Origin: Lachnospiraceae bacterium
GTDB lineage: Bacteria > Bacillota > Clostridia > Lachnospirales > Lachnospiraceae
DNA: 36,606 nucleotides
NCBI GenBank assembly: GCA_021201095.1
Contig: JAJQFO010000320.1
Span: forward strand, 1 to 36,606
Direction of reading: 5' to 3'
Each line of letters begins with the position of its first letter. The stretch's first letter is position 1. The notes beneath the pieces are model-generated. The model was not told the DNA's origin. It searched no databases and saw only the letters and a list, made by a program, of their open reading frames with translations. The position numbers and the translations under genes are program-made. This document shows positions 1 to 8,118 of this stretch, one piece after another.

Positions 1-1
1 C

Positions 2-172
2 GACATCACAGTCGCAGACGAAATCTATATCGTATGCGGCTATACCGACATGAGAAGAGCAATTGATGGACTTTGCGCAATCGTCCAAGACAAGCTCCAT
101 ATGGATCCACGCCGCAGTGCGCTGTATCTTTTCTGCGGGAAAAGGTGTGACAGAATAAAGGCGCTGCTTTAA
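2..172 (+). pseudogene. tnpB: IS66-family TnpB (Orf2) fragment, cut by RIT-1
   Basis: The plus strand reads in frame from the window edge as a stretch containing IYIVCGYTDMRRAIDGL, then LDP-like HMDPRRSALYLFCG and ending RIKAL. This is the hallmark pattern of the small IS66 accessory protein TnpB (CGYTDxRxxIDGL ... LFCGxxxDRIKAL). The normal continuation (LYWEGDGF or LLWEGDGF) is absent: after KAL the frame enters the RIT-1 terminal palindrome and stops at the TAA formed by CTGCTTTAA. The N-terminus lies outside the window. TnpB assists transposition together with TnpA and the DDE transposase TnpC; this copy is broken and cannot function. Confidence 0.88.
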
Positions 173-195
173 TTCCGATATCGGAATTAAAGCAG
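164..195. repeat. RIT-1 left terminal 32-bp perfect palindrome
   Basis: Half-site CTGCTTTAATTCCGAT followed immediately by its exact reverse complement. The same 32 bp occur at 3657-3688. The centre contains the element-specific motif AATTCCGAT in both orientations. It supplies the stop codon for the truncated tnpB. Confidence 0.97.
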
Positions 196-277
196 TTATT
201 CCGATTTTTCAATTATTCCGATAGAATAAGTTTTGGCTACAAGACTACATGCTTTTTTTCTGATTCTATCGGAATAA
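196..277. repeat. RIT-1 left subterminal box array
   Basis: Box TTATTCCGAT occurs at 196-205 and 213-222 in direct orientation and inverted (ATCGGAATAA) at 268-277, just before the ritC stop. Relative to the palindrome the boxes begin at offsets 0, 17 and 72. The right end of the element has the same boxes at the same offsets. Probable recombinase-binding sites (inference). Confidence 0.85.
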
Positions 278-282
278 GTAAT

Positions 283-1329
283 TCAGGCAAGGCCATAAAG
301 TTTCTTGATCAGTTCTTCATTTGTCTGCCATTCTGGAGATGAATCATCAGTCCTGTCCTTATTATCTTTATTCTCACTCTGGCATTTTTCAAGTGCCTTT
401 CGCTTCATTTCTGTATCGGCGTATGCATAAATCTGTGTTGATACAGTAGAGGCGTGCCCCATATACTCCGCAAGCAGCTGAAGCGGCATACCATTTCGGT
501 AAAGGTGCATTGCCCGTGAATGTCTGAACTGGTGAGGCGTAACTTTTTCAGGAACTTCACTACATTCAAGCCTTGCTATTGCGGAATATTTTGCCAGAAA
601 TCTTGCTACATTATCATCTGACATTTGATTTCTCTTCCCATGAGATACTGTATAGAATAACCATCCGTCGTTTTCACTGTCATCAGCGTGAAAGACTTGG
701 AGATATCTCTTCAAATGAAGGACTGTCTTTTTCATCAGGGGGACATAACGCACCTTATTTCCTTTCCCGTCAAGGCGTACTTTCGGACAACTGGATTTCA
801 AATCAAGGGAATTAACCTTCAACCCAAGCATTTCGCAATCTCTGGCGGCTGTATCATACATCGTGACCATAAAACACATATCCCGAAGTCCGATCTTTTT
901 TGAGTCATCTGGCTGCCTTAAAAGGACGCCCATTGCATCTTCGCTCAGGAAAGCGACAGGTTCTTTTGCTTCTTTTGCTGGTGCTATACTTGCTGCATCC
1001 ATAGATAACGGCATCAGTTCCGGGTTCAGGATTCTGGCATATTTCAGAAAGGCCCTGAGTGCAAACAAACGCTGGTTTCTTGTTGAAGCGCTAACGCTGC
1101 GGTTTTGTTCTAAATACACAAGAAATTTCCCAATCATATCCGCTGACCAATCCTGAAAAGTAATGTCTTCATATTGAATATTTTTCTGTTCAGATACAAA
1201 CATAAGGAACTGGTTAATCGCCTGCTTGTAAGACACAACTGTATGATCGCTCAGCCCTCGCTGCTTCGGCATATACACTAAAAGGAAGTCCCTTATTTTT
1301 TCAAACATTCTTTTGCTTTCTTCATTCAT
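283..1329 (-). CDS. ritC: RIT-1 third tyrosine recombinase (RitC)
   Basis: Phage-integrase-fold site-specific recombinase, 348 aa from the ATG at 1329, chosen because GGAGG lies 9 nt upstream and the start overlaps the ritB stop by 8 bp (ATGAATGA). A longer frame would begin at 1374 but lacks this signal. The N-terminal half is a SAM-like core-binding domain (DHTVVSYKQAINQFL region). The catalytic half shows Arg in DTAARDCEML, HQFRHS (H-x-x-R), the GH of EYMGHAS and a Tyr in QIYAY. Third gene of the trio, translationally coupled to ritB. RitA, B and C are thought to act together on the element ends; the separate role of RitC is not known from sequence. Confidence 0.88.
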   Translation of the reverse strand: MNEESKRMFEKIRDFLLVYMPKQRGLSDHTVVSYKQAINQFLMFVSEQKNIQYEDITFQDWSADMIGKFLVYLEQNRSVSASTRNQRLFALRAFLKYARILNPELMPLSMDAASIAPAKEAKEPVAFLSEDAMGVLLRQPDDSKKIGLRDMCFMVTMYDTAARDCEMLGLKVNSLDLKSSCPKVRLDGKGNKVRYVPLMKKTVLHLKRYLQVFHADDSENDGWLFYTVSHGKRNQMSDDNVARFLAKYSAIARLECSEVPEKVTPHQFRHSRAMHLYRNGMPLQLLAEYMGHASTVSTQIYAYADTEMKRKALEKCQSENKDNKDRTDDSSPEWQTNEELIKKLYGLA

Positions 1330-2293
1330 CCCCGTGTACCTCCGGTATGAGATTTGAAAAGCGTTCAAAATCATATCCCGCCATATCTGAGAATAACTCC
1401 GGCAAAAAATGGAGATAATACAGCGTATGAGAATACTTGCTATGTCCCATGTATGCGCTGAGGCCAGGAAGACATGTATCTATACTTTTTCCGTCCTTAT
1501 ACCATTTATAAATCCGGTGAGTTGCAAACGAATGCCGGAAACTGTACAGGTTTGGCTGTCTTGTTCCTGCTGCTTTGATCCCGGATCCATCCCGACAGAC
1601 TTCAAAAAGATACTGGTGGCTGCTCTGTGAGAATGATTTCCCCTTCCTGTCAACGAACATCGCCTCGCTGTCAGGAAAGACTAAGGTTATCCGCCTGAGA
1701 TAATCTATAGTAAGTTCCATCAGATCTACTGGGGCATAAACAATCCGTTCTTTATTATATTTTGATTCGCTTATAAATATCCTGCCCGAATCAAGGTTTA
1801 CATCGCACTTTTTTAAACGCCTGGCCTCTATCGGACGCAATCCACAGCAATACATATATCTGAACATCACAGGAGCCACAAGATGTCTGACAGGTGACTG
1901 GTAGTATCTTTCCATGGAATCAGTAAATCCGAAAAAGGCTTTCAGCGATTCCTGCGTGAAAATATAAGGCATAAGCGGCATATCTCCACCTCTCAAACCG
2001 TCCGGAAGAACAAAAGCATCTTCGCCAAGCATACACAGATATTTTCCAAACTGACGGACTACACTGATTCTTGAAAGATAGCCGTTAGAATTTTCGGTTG
2101 GTTTTATCACAGCCCATTTCATTGCGACTTCTTCTGTCAAATACTCTGCCTCTGGAAATTTATCCTGGCAGAAACGGTCGAAATCCAACAGATGATAAGT
2201 TTGTGATTCATAATTATGGCCAAAATTCTGCTTAAAGTTAATGAAGTTTTCTTCCTTTTCCCTGAAGGCACTGCCAAAACTTATCTTAATCAC
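1322..2293 (-). CDS. ritB: RIT-1 second tyrosine recombinase (RitB)
   Basis: Tyrosine recombinase of 323 aa. It starts with GTG at 2293, overlapping the ritA stop as GTGA, with GGAGG 6 nt upstream. Catalytic signature: Arg in CCGLRPIEA, YSFRHSFATH, then AYMGHSKYSHTLYYLH, which carries the GH and candidate nucleophile Tyr. The wording 'YCCGLRPxEARRL' is shared with the RitB of the neighbouring RIT-2 (YCCGMRNNEACSL), so the two are clearly orthologous subtypes, although diverged. Middle gene of the trio; tight overlaps on both sides indicate one transcript and coupled translation. Confidence 0.88.
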   Translation of the reverse strand: MIKISFGSAFREKEENFINFKQNFGHNYESQTYHLLDFDRFCQDKFPEAEYLTEEVAMKWAVIKPTENSNGYLSRISVVRQFGKYLCMLGEDAFVLPDGLRGGDMPLMPYIFTQESLKAFFGFTDSMERYYQSPVRHLVAPVMFRYMYCCGLRPIEARRLKKCDVNLDSGRIFISESKYNKERIVYAPVDLMELTIDYLRRITLVFPDSEAMFVDRKGKSFSQSSHQYLFEVCRDGSGIKAAGTRQPNLYSFRHSFATHRIYKWYKDGKSIDTCLPGLSAYMGHSKYSHTLYYLHFLPELFSDMAGYDFERFSNLIPEVHGDE

Positions 2294-3534
2294 AGCACAC
2301 CTCCATTTTCTTCCGAAAACTCAGGCATATCCAGTGGACATGAACGCAGCATCTTTTCAGAGATAGTAATATAAAGTTTTGTAGCCTCTTTATCTTTATG
2401 TCCAAGTACTTGCGCTACCGTTTCAAGATCTTCTCCTGAATTGATTAATGCTGCCCCCAAGCTTCTCCTGAAAGTATGCATACTGATTTTTTCTGATTTT
2501 GGATGCTCTATCCCGGCTTTTTTCAGATATTTCTTTAATCTCATACAGAGCATGGAAGAAGTCATCGCGGTATCGCAATACGATTCCTTTAAAAATACAT
2601 ATGGAAGTTCCGATTTCCCTCTGACATTTAAAATATAATCCGCCAAAGCATTTCCTGTGTCCATTGAAAATGGTACGGAAAGTCCGTTTTGTGTTTTTTG
2701 TTGTACAATACGAACCGAGGCTGTTTTCCAGTCAATCTCGTTTAATTTTAAATGACAGATATCAGAACTTCTCAACCCGCAATCCATAGCAAGCATGATA
2801 AACGCTTTGTCCCGTTTTCCGGTATTACTGTTATCGTCTATTACTTCTAACAGCTTCTTTTTTTCCTCCTTAGAAAGTATGCCGTATACCTTTTTATGAG
2901 GCAGCCCCCACGGTTTTATCGCCAACAGGATAGCAGGATCAACCAGTTCTTCATCTACAAGATACAAGTAAAAATGTCTTAATGCAGAAGCAACACTTTT
3001 TATTCCAGCCGGCCGTCTCTTTTTCATATATGCCAGGAAATCCAACATTTCCTGTACATCCACATCTTCGACATTCCAGCCGTTCTCTTCTATAAAGAGA
3101 ATAAACTGACGGATAATGTTTTCATCACGGTAGATAATTGATTCCGCATGTTTCCCCCCTTTTTTCTCAGAATTCACAAAGGACGACAGCAATGCTTCGT
3201 TATGGCGATTTCCAAACTTCTTTCCATAAACAGGCGCTGCTTTCCATGAAATAGAACCAGTCTCGATAAGCTGCAACAAGCGAAAAGCCAGCCTCCTGAT
3301 TCTCAAAAGCTTATCTTTGGATATTTCTTTATTTTCGTAAGCTTTGTTTACATATTCAATACCATTTTTCAGAACAATCTCTGGTGTATTGCCTCCTTCA
3401 AAAGAACAATAATTCTGCGTAAACACCTGATAAGTATATCGTGTCCTTTCAAGAGTGGAACCAGAATACCCAAGCCCCAGCTGTAATTGTTCCGCAACCT
3501 TTTCCCATTCTGGGAATGATTTAGTAGTTTCCAT
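2290..3534 (-). CDS. ritA: RIT-1 first tyrosine recombinase (RitA)
   Basis: Tyrosine recombinase of 414 aa, first gene of the trio. The start at 3534 has AAGGAGG 7 nt upstream. An N-terminal SAM-like domain (roughly residues 110-215, e.g. IIRQFILFIEENGW) precedes the catalytic core: Arg in DCGLRSSDICHLKL, HTFRRSLG (H-x-x-R), VLGHKD and Tyr in TKLYITIS. The block GLRSSDI is identical in the RitA of RIT-2. The stop overlaps the ritB start. The gene lies about 40 bp inside the rightmost subterminal box of the element, so binding of recombinases at the end could also repress the operon (inference). Confidence 0.88.
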   Translation of the reverse strand: METTKSFPEWEKVAEQLQLGLGYSGSTLERTRYTYQVFTQNYCSFEGGNTPEIVLKNGIEYVNKAYENKEISKDKLLRIRRLAFRLLQLIETGSISWKAAPVYGKKFGNRHNEALLSSFVNSEKKGGKHAESIIYRDENIIRQFILFIEENGWNVEDVDVQEMLDFLAYMKKRRPAGIKSVASALRHFYLYLVDEELVDPAILLAIKPWGLPHKKVYGILSKEEKKKLLEVIDDNSNTGKRDKAFIMLAMDCGLRSSDICHLKLNEIDWKTASVRIVQQKTQNGLSVPFSMDTGNALADYILNVRGKSELPYVFLKESYCDTAMTSSMLCMRLKKYLKKAGIEHPKSEKISMHTFRRSLGAALINSGEDLETVAQVLGHKDKEATKLYITISEKMLRSCPLDMPEFSEENGGVL

Positions 3535-3574
3535 AATGCATCCTCCTTGTATTTTGATACAGATAGGAAACTAC

Positions 3575-3688
3575 TTATTCCGATGTTTTTCAAGGACTTT
3601 CATCAAATCTCCAGCTCTGTTGATATACTATCGGAATAATTAAAAAATCGGAATAACTGCTTTAATTCCGATATCGGAATTAAAGCAG
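3575..3688. repeat. RIT-1 right end: box array plus terminal palindrome
   Basis: Mirror image of the left end: ATCGGAATAA at 3647-3656 and 3630-3639, inverted TTATTCCGAT at 3575-3584, then the 32-bp palindrome 3657-3688. Offsets from the palindrome are 0, 17 and 72, exactly those of the left end. The outer half of the palindrome also supplies the last codons and stop of the neighbouring ritC. Confidence 0.93.
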
Positions 3689-4675
3689 AGCCTCAAATGA
3701 TTCAGCGTCAGGACTCCCACTCTTTTCCATTTCCCGCCGCAGCATCTCAACGGAGGGACTTGTGTAAGATTTACGGGTTGTCAGTGTGCTGGAATGCCCA
3801 AGCAGAACAGCGATCGTTTCAATTGGGACTCCATCTCTGTACCAGCCTGTGGCTCTTGTTCTCCGAAGCATATGTGGGTATATTTGTGGCGGTAAGTCCG
3901 GTTTAGATTTTCGCACTATGTCACTGTATTTCTTCACGATTCGCTCAAGGTTTCTTTCCGACATTCGCCCCATTTGTCCTTTAATTACAGTATAGATAAA
4001 CGGAGTGGCCTTCTGCCGATGTTGCTCGTGATAAAGCTCCATGTACTGTCTGATCAACGGAACCGTTTTTTCTGACAGTGCCACAATGCGCTCCTTGTCT
4101 CCTTTGCCATGTATGCGGAGATACGGTTCTGAGCAGGTGAAATTTACATCTGTCACATCAAGTTCGATCAGTTCATCAGCGCGTATCGCCGTGTCATAGA
4201 GAATTACAAGGATCACTTGATCTCTGATCCCAATCTTAGATGGACCAGGTGCTGACAGAAGCATGGCAAGTGCTTCTTTATCATCAATGGTCTCTCGTAT
4301 TCTTGACGGCACAGTTACATAGGGTACTTCCGAAACATTCATGTAAATCTGAATCAGATCTGGCTTTCGTGTCGCAACGTACCGCATGTACGCAGTTATG
4401 ACAGTCAGCCGGTGGTTCACGGTTCTTGGCTTATAGCCTTTGTTTTCAAGAAAAATCCGGTAATCCAAAAGAAAGTCATAGGTAAGATCCGCGAATCGGA
4501 AGTGTTCAATCGGGATTCCACAGTTATCTGATAAATATCGGCGGAAGATTGTCAATGCATCTGCATACGCTTCTGCTGTCTGGGGACTGTCCTGGTGCTG
4601 GGACGGAAGGAAGATGTTCAGATAATCCCATGTCAGGGAAAAGAAGAGCTCTTCTTTTAAAATCTTTTTCTTCAT
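3680..4675 (-). CDS. ritC: RIT-2 RitC, C-terminus probably replaced by RIT-1 end
   Basis: Tyrosine recombinase, 331 aa as it stands. It starts at ATG 4675, overlapping the ritB stop as ATGA, with GGAGG upstream. Catalytic motifs: Arg in DTAIRADELIEL, HMLRRTRAT (H-x-x-R), VLLGHSS and a Tyr in RKSYTS. The last two codons and the stop (LL-stop) come from the RIT-1 palindrome, so the natural C-terminal tail is probably lost. The RitC of RIT-1 has a longer tail ending NEELIKKLYGLA beyond the comparable point. The catalytic core is intact, so activity may survive. Confidence 0.83.
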   Translation of the reverse strand: MKKKILKEELFFSLTWDYLNIFLPSQHQDSPQTAEAYADALTIFRRYLSDNCGIPIEHFRFADLTYDFLLDYRIFLENKGYKPRTVNHRLTVITAYMRYVATRKPDLIQIYMNVSEVPYVTVPSRIRETIDDKEALAMLLSAPGPSKIGIRDQVILVILYDTAIRADELIELDVTDVNFTCSEPYLRIHGKGDKERIVALSEKTVPLIRQYMELYHEQHRQKATPFIYTVIKGQMGRMSERNLERIVKKYSDIVRKSKPDLPPQIYPHMLRRTRATGWYRDGVPIETIAVLLGHSSTLTTRKSYTSPSVEMLRREMEKSGSPDAESFEALL

Positions 4676-5655
4676 CTGCGTCTCACCTCCGGAATCACAC
4701 TGGCTGCCACGGTATCTTTCTGTTCGATGATCCGGAAAGCTTCTGAAACCATGTGGTAGTAATAAAAACTCTCATCCGGGTCACGATGCCCCAGATACTT
4801 GCTTAAATATGGCAGCATCACGTCGACATCGGCACCTTCCAGAATCCATTGGTTAATGCGGTTGACGACAAAAGTATGCCTGAGACAGTGAGGTGTCGGC
4901 TTCCTGTCACAGCTTTTTGAGTACGGCGTTGCATTCCAGAAAGCTTCAAACTTCTTGTCAATCTGAGTTTTTGAGACATGGTTGGCCGGATTCCTGCCAG
5001 GGAAAAACCAGACAGGTTCAAAGCCAAGTGTTCTCTTTAAGTGGCTGAAATATTTCCCTGCCAGAAGCCGCAGATCTTCCGGCAGATAAACCAGCCTGTC
5101 CTTATGGTTCTTTCCTTCTTTTATCGTCAGGATACCATTTTCAAGGTCCACATCGGAGGTCTTCAGGGAACATGCTTCATTGTTCCGCATACCACAGCAA
5201 TAATAAAGGCGGAAAATAACCGGGTATTCGTCGGCCATTCTGAGAAAAACAGCTGCCGGGGCTTCGGGATAATATCCATCAATCACAAGAAAAAGTTCGC
5301 GAATCTCATCATCACTGAGGATGTGGATTACCGGATGGTCATCACCGATGCGAATGAGCGGCACGTAGGCCTGGATGCCGAGCGTGTTCATATAAAAGGC
5401 AAGAGATCGCAGTGTGCTGACTCTGCCCTGCTGGCTGCTTTTGCCTTCGGAAGGAAGACAGCACAGCCATTCGTTGACCCTTTCCGCTGTAATGGCTGCA
5501 TCGTCATATCCATGGGCAATCCAGTAATCATCAAATCGTTTGAGGTTATAGGCCTGGACATTGTAGATAAATCCGAGCTTTCTCTTTTCAGATACAAGCC
5601 CTCCCATGTAAGGAGCAAGGGCACTGCGATAAGTATAATTCCTGTAATCAGTCAT
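4672..5655 (-). CDS. ritB: RIT-2 RitB tyrosine recombinase
   Basis: Tyrosine recombinase of 327 aa from the ATG at 5655, which overlaps the ritA stop by 8 bp and has GGAGGG 8 nt upstream. A longer frame to 5841 is rejected because its extra 62 codons lie inside ritA in another frame. Motifs: YYCCGMRNNEACSLK (Arg), CLRHTFVVNR (H-x-x-R, preceded by PH), YLGHRDPDESFYYYH with GH and candidate Tyr. Same gene order and overlap lengths as RIT-1, which supports the assignment. Confidence 0.87.
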   Translation of the reverse strand: MTDYRNYTYRSALAPYMGGLVSEKRKLGFIYNVQAYNLKRFDDYWIAHGYDDAAITAERVNEWLCCLPSEGKSSQQGRVSTLRSLAFYMNTLGIQAYVPLIRIGDDHPVIHILSDDEIRELFLVIDGYYPEAPAAVFLRMADEYPVIFRLYYCCGMRNNEACSLKTSDVDLENGILTIKEGKNHKDRLVYLPEDLRLLAGKYFSHLKRTLGFEPVWFFPGRNPANHVSKTQIDKKFEAFWNATPYSKSCDRKPTPHCLRHTFVVNRINQWILEGADVDVMLPYLSKYLGHRDPDESFYYYHMVSEAFRIIEQKDTVAASVIPEVRRR

Positions 5656-7615
5656 AACGTCTGCCCTCCATTGTAAGATTTGCCTTTTCCAAAGAAATCG
5701 GGCATAGGCGCATCCGTTCCGGATCAAGGTTAAGATAGCGGGAAACCGATGATGTTCCCCGATGCCCAAGCAGATCCGCCACAGTGTCTCGTCCAACATT
5801 CCGCTGAAGCTGCTCTGTTGCAAAGGTTTTTCGCGTGACATGAAAGCCAGAGCCTGGGCAGTTGCGGTCCGGAAGCGTATGCTTCAATGCATAACGGCAG
5901 GCTGCAGGGGACAGTGAGTCATAGGGAGCCCTTACTTTCACAAAAACAGAACAGCAGGCGGTTTCCGGACGGCCATTTTTGATGTAGAGATAGATGGCGT
6001 TTCCAACATCCGTTGGCATGGGCAGTTCAATCTCATGCCGGGTTTTCTGCTGCATAACCCGTATCGTCTGCTGCTTCCAGTTGATATCCTGGAACGTCAG
6101 CTTTACGATATCACTGCTGCGAAGTCCCATTTTCATCCCCAGAAGAAGGATTGCATGGCTGCGGAGTTCTGTAGAAGTGGATGCCTGTTTCCCAGCCTGT
6201 TCTATTTCTGCTTTTTCATCTTCTGAGAGGGTGATGACGGCATTTTCTTTCGGTGCAACTGTACAGGCAAGGGAAAACGACACTCCATAAGGGATCAGAT
6301 TTCGCCGCTCGAGGAATTGAAGAAATCTTCGAATTCTTACATTATAAGCATTCTTTCCCTCAATGGTCATATGCTGATCGGTCTGGTTAAACATTTTTAT
6401 AAGTTCCACTGTTATGTCAGAAAAAGAATTGACATCCTGCTCAACCAGAAAAAGGCTAAACCTTGTGGTCGAAGACCTGTACATGGAAAGCGTGGACGGT
6501 TCCCAGCCTTCTTTTGATTTTAATTCCAAAAAGTCCTCCAGCGTTTTCCGGCACCATTCAGGAAGCGAATTACACAGCAACGGCTGATTTCTAAAAATAA
6601 CTTGCGGGATTATATCCCCTTCTTTTGTATATAATTCGAAAAGATCCAGAATACGCCGTTTCTGTTTCCACCCAGCACCGTTACTGATAAGTATTTCGGG
6701 CTCCAGCCATACAGCAGCAATCTCACGGTGGTAGCCCAACCCGTGCATTTCTAAAAATAGCAGAAGATTATAAAGAGTAGATTTTGCGGCTTTACAGGGG
6801 CTGCTGCTGTAACCGAGAGAGCGAAAACGTTCCATAAAACCAGGAATAAGCTCTGCGTACTCTTCTGAAGGAAAGGCCAGGCTCTCATTCCTCAGCGATT
6901 CAATTCTGCTGTTCTGTTCAGGCGAAAGATCCTGCATATGCAGAACGCTTCCATGCATCCTGAAATAAGGATACCAGCCAAGTCCATGGCTGCACATTCC
7001 TCTGGAGGCCATGAAGAGGAGGATATCTCCAATCACATACGTGTATCTGGCATCGGAATTGTGAGATCTGTGGGCGTCATCTTTCATGTATGATTCCAAT
7101 ACCTGAAACGTTATCTCCGACGGATTTGTTATGCCATTGGTCTGGATGCTATGTAAAAATCTTGCAGCGCAGTTCCTTACCTGTGTCAGCGAGCGTTCTT
7201 TTTGATCAAGGGTGGAAAGATAATCGTCCAACAGACCCTTCCACAACTCGCATAGGCTGGCATAATGTGAGACAACGGCAGGAAACGCATTTATCGGCTG
7301 GACATTCCCATAACGAAAGAAATCATCCAGCCTGAGTAATGCAGACAGGAAACCTTTTGGATGCGGACCGGTATCCCGAAACCATTGGCCAGCCACATCT
7401 GTAGTATAGCACTGACCGCTCTCGATAAGAAACACACGAAACTTTTCCAAACAGCGGACCGTGCTGTAATAGAGTGTGGTTCCTACGCCACGCTGTACCA
7501 GATAATTAACGACGTTTCTGCAGTTGCTGTCATAGATTGCCAGCCATTTGTGTGTGAGGTAGAGTTTCTCGTTGCACTCACACTCATAAAATAAATCACG
7601 TTTTGGTCTTGCCAT
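5648..7615 (-). CDS. ritA: RIT-2 RitA, long form with extra N-terminal domains
   Basis: Tyrosine recombinase of 655 aa, about 240 residues longer than the RitA of RIT-1. The start at 7615 has TAGGAGGTG 8 nt upstream. The C-terminal third is the catalytic core: Arg in GMKMGLRSSDIVKL, HVTRKTFATE (H-x-x-R), LLGHRG and Tyr in SRYLNLD. A SAM-like domain (about 360-450, STLSMYRSSTTRFSLFL) sits directly before it. Residues about 1-330 are additional and contain at least one more core-binding-like segment (RSLTQVRNCAARFL, about 140-215). No frameshift is visible. First gene of the RIT-2 trio. Confidence 0.85.
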   Translation of the reverse strand: MARPKRDLFYECECNEKLYLTHKWLAIYDSNCRNVVNYLVQRGVGTTLYYSTVRCLEKFRVFLIESGQCYTTDVAGQWFRDTGPHPKGFLSALLRLDDFFRYGNVQPINAFPAVVSHYASLCELWKGLLDDYLSTLDQKERSLTQVRNCAARFLHSIQTNGITNPSEITFQVLESYMKDDAHRSHNSDARYTYVIGDILLFMASRGMCSHGLGWYPYFRMHGSVLHMQDLSPEQNSRIESLRNESLAFPSEEYAELIPGFMERFRSLGYSSSPCKAAKSTLYNLLLFLEMHGLGYHREIAAVWLEPEILISNGAGWKQKRRILDLFELYTKEGDIIPQVIFRNQPLLCNSLPEWCRKTLEDFLELKSKEGWEPSTLSMYRSSTTRFSLFLVEQDVNSFSDITVELIKMFNQTDQHMTIEGKNAYNVRIRRFLQFLERRNLIPYGVSFSLACTVAPKENAVITLSEDEKAEIEQAGKQASTSTELRSHAILLLGMKMGLRSSDIVKLTFQDINWKQQTIRVMQQKTRHEIELPMPTDVGNAIYLYIKNGRPETACCSVFVKVRAPYDSLSPAACRYALKHTLPDRNCPGSGFHVTRKTFATEQLQRNVGRDTVADLLGHRGTSSVSRYLNLDPERMRLCPISLEKANLTMEGRRYD

Positions 7616-7668
7616 AATCAGCGCACCTCCTAAAATTTGATGTGCTGATTATATCGCGGAGATAAAGA

Positions 7669-7781
7669 TTATCCGCATCTTTTTTCGAGAAAGACCCGAC
7701 AGGTGGGTGCTTTTTCAAAAAGATGCGGATAAGTAAATGCTTCGGATAAGCTCAATTATCCGAACATTCGCATAATTGAGC
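7669..7781. repeat. RIT-2 right end: box array plus 32-bp imperfect palindrome
   Basis: The palindrome at 7750-7781 has 10-bp perfect outer arms (GCTCAATTAT / ATAATTGAGC) and a CGAA-CA-TTCG centre. Inward, TTCGGATAA ends at 7749 and GATGCGGATAA ends at 7732, a 17-bp step. An inverted TTATCCGCATC begins at 7669; the 16-bp pair 7669-7684 / 7717-7732 is a perfect inverted repeat. Layout equals that of RIT-1 but with different box sequence. Confidence 0.88.
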
Positions 7782-8030
7782 GAGAATTCAATCCGTCCAT
7801 TTACCGTGGGCCGCAAGAACTGGCTATTCAGTGACACACCCAAGGGTGCGGAAGCAAGCGCAACAGTATACACCATGGTCGAGATGGCAAGGGCACATAA
7901 CTTGAACATTTACAAATACCTGAATTACTTGTTGGAGAAGCTTCCTTCCGCAAAAATGACAGATGATGACTTTGCAAAACTGGTACCGTGGAATAATGAA
8001 GTAATCGCAGAATGTTCAGGTGCGATGTAG
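7776..8030 (+). pseudogene. tnpC: IS66 transposase TnpC, C-terminal remnant
   Basis: Eighty-four in-frame codons starting at the RIT-2 boundary: LSENSIRPFTVGRKNWLF followed by SDTPKGAEASATVY and a short IS66_C tail (YLNYLLEKLP ... LVPWN). NxxxENxIRPFxxGRKNWLF is the end of the IS66 DDE domain and includes its catalytic Glu. Everything upstream is missing, replaced by the RIT elements. The first codon (TTG) is native Leu, not a real start. Together with the tnpB piece at the other side it shows the RITs sit within one or two IS66 copies. Confidence 0.9.
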
Positions 8031-8066
8031 AGTAAAATGCTTGCAGTTGATAAATGAAATATAATC

Positions 8067-8113
8067 AAAATCTAGCAGATCCTGATTTGTCATTATGGAA
8101 TCTGCTAGATTTT
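8067..8113 (+). terminator. Hairpin downstream of IS66 tnpC
   Basis: A 14-bp stem (AAAATCTAGCAGAT at 8067-8080 pairing with 8100-8113) around a 19-nt loop, ending in a T run. Probably the IS66 transcript terminator. Confidence 0.75.
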
Positions 8114-8118
8114 TAGCA

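Larger units (their letters stand above)
164..3688 (-). mobile_element. RIT-1: complete recombinase-in-trio element
   Basis: Three tyrosine-recombinase genes in overlapping frames on the minus strand are bounded by long inverted terminal repeats. The outermost 32 bp at each end (164-195 and 3657-3688) are the same perfect palindrome, and about 28 further bp continue as an inverted repeat with few mismatches. Three genes in this order, length and overlap match the known RIT (recombinase in trio) class. The left flank is IS66 tnpB; the right flank is the 3' end of ritC of a second RIT. All three recombinases keep their catalytic residues, so the element may be mobile. Confidence 0.88.
3689..7781 (-). 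mobile_element. RIT-2: second RIT element, left end missing
   Basis: A second trio of tyrosine recombinases in the same order and orientation, clearly diverged from RIT-1. Its right end (7669-7781) lies inside IS66 tnpC. Its left end is not present: ritC runs straight into the RIT-1 terminus at 3688. The simplest reading is that RIT-1 entered ritC of RIT-2, and that a later deletion removed the RIT-2 left end together with adjoining IS66 sequence up to the RIT-1 left terminus. Without a left end RIT-2 is probably immobile by itself. Confidence 0.8.

Noticed and set aside
164-3688. Tn554-like transposon (TnpA/TnpB/TnpC)
   Set aside because: Tn554 has two tyrosine recombinases plus a small TnpC. 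Here all three proteins have full catalytic cores, and the ends are long palindromic inverted repeats, which fits the RIT class.
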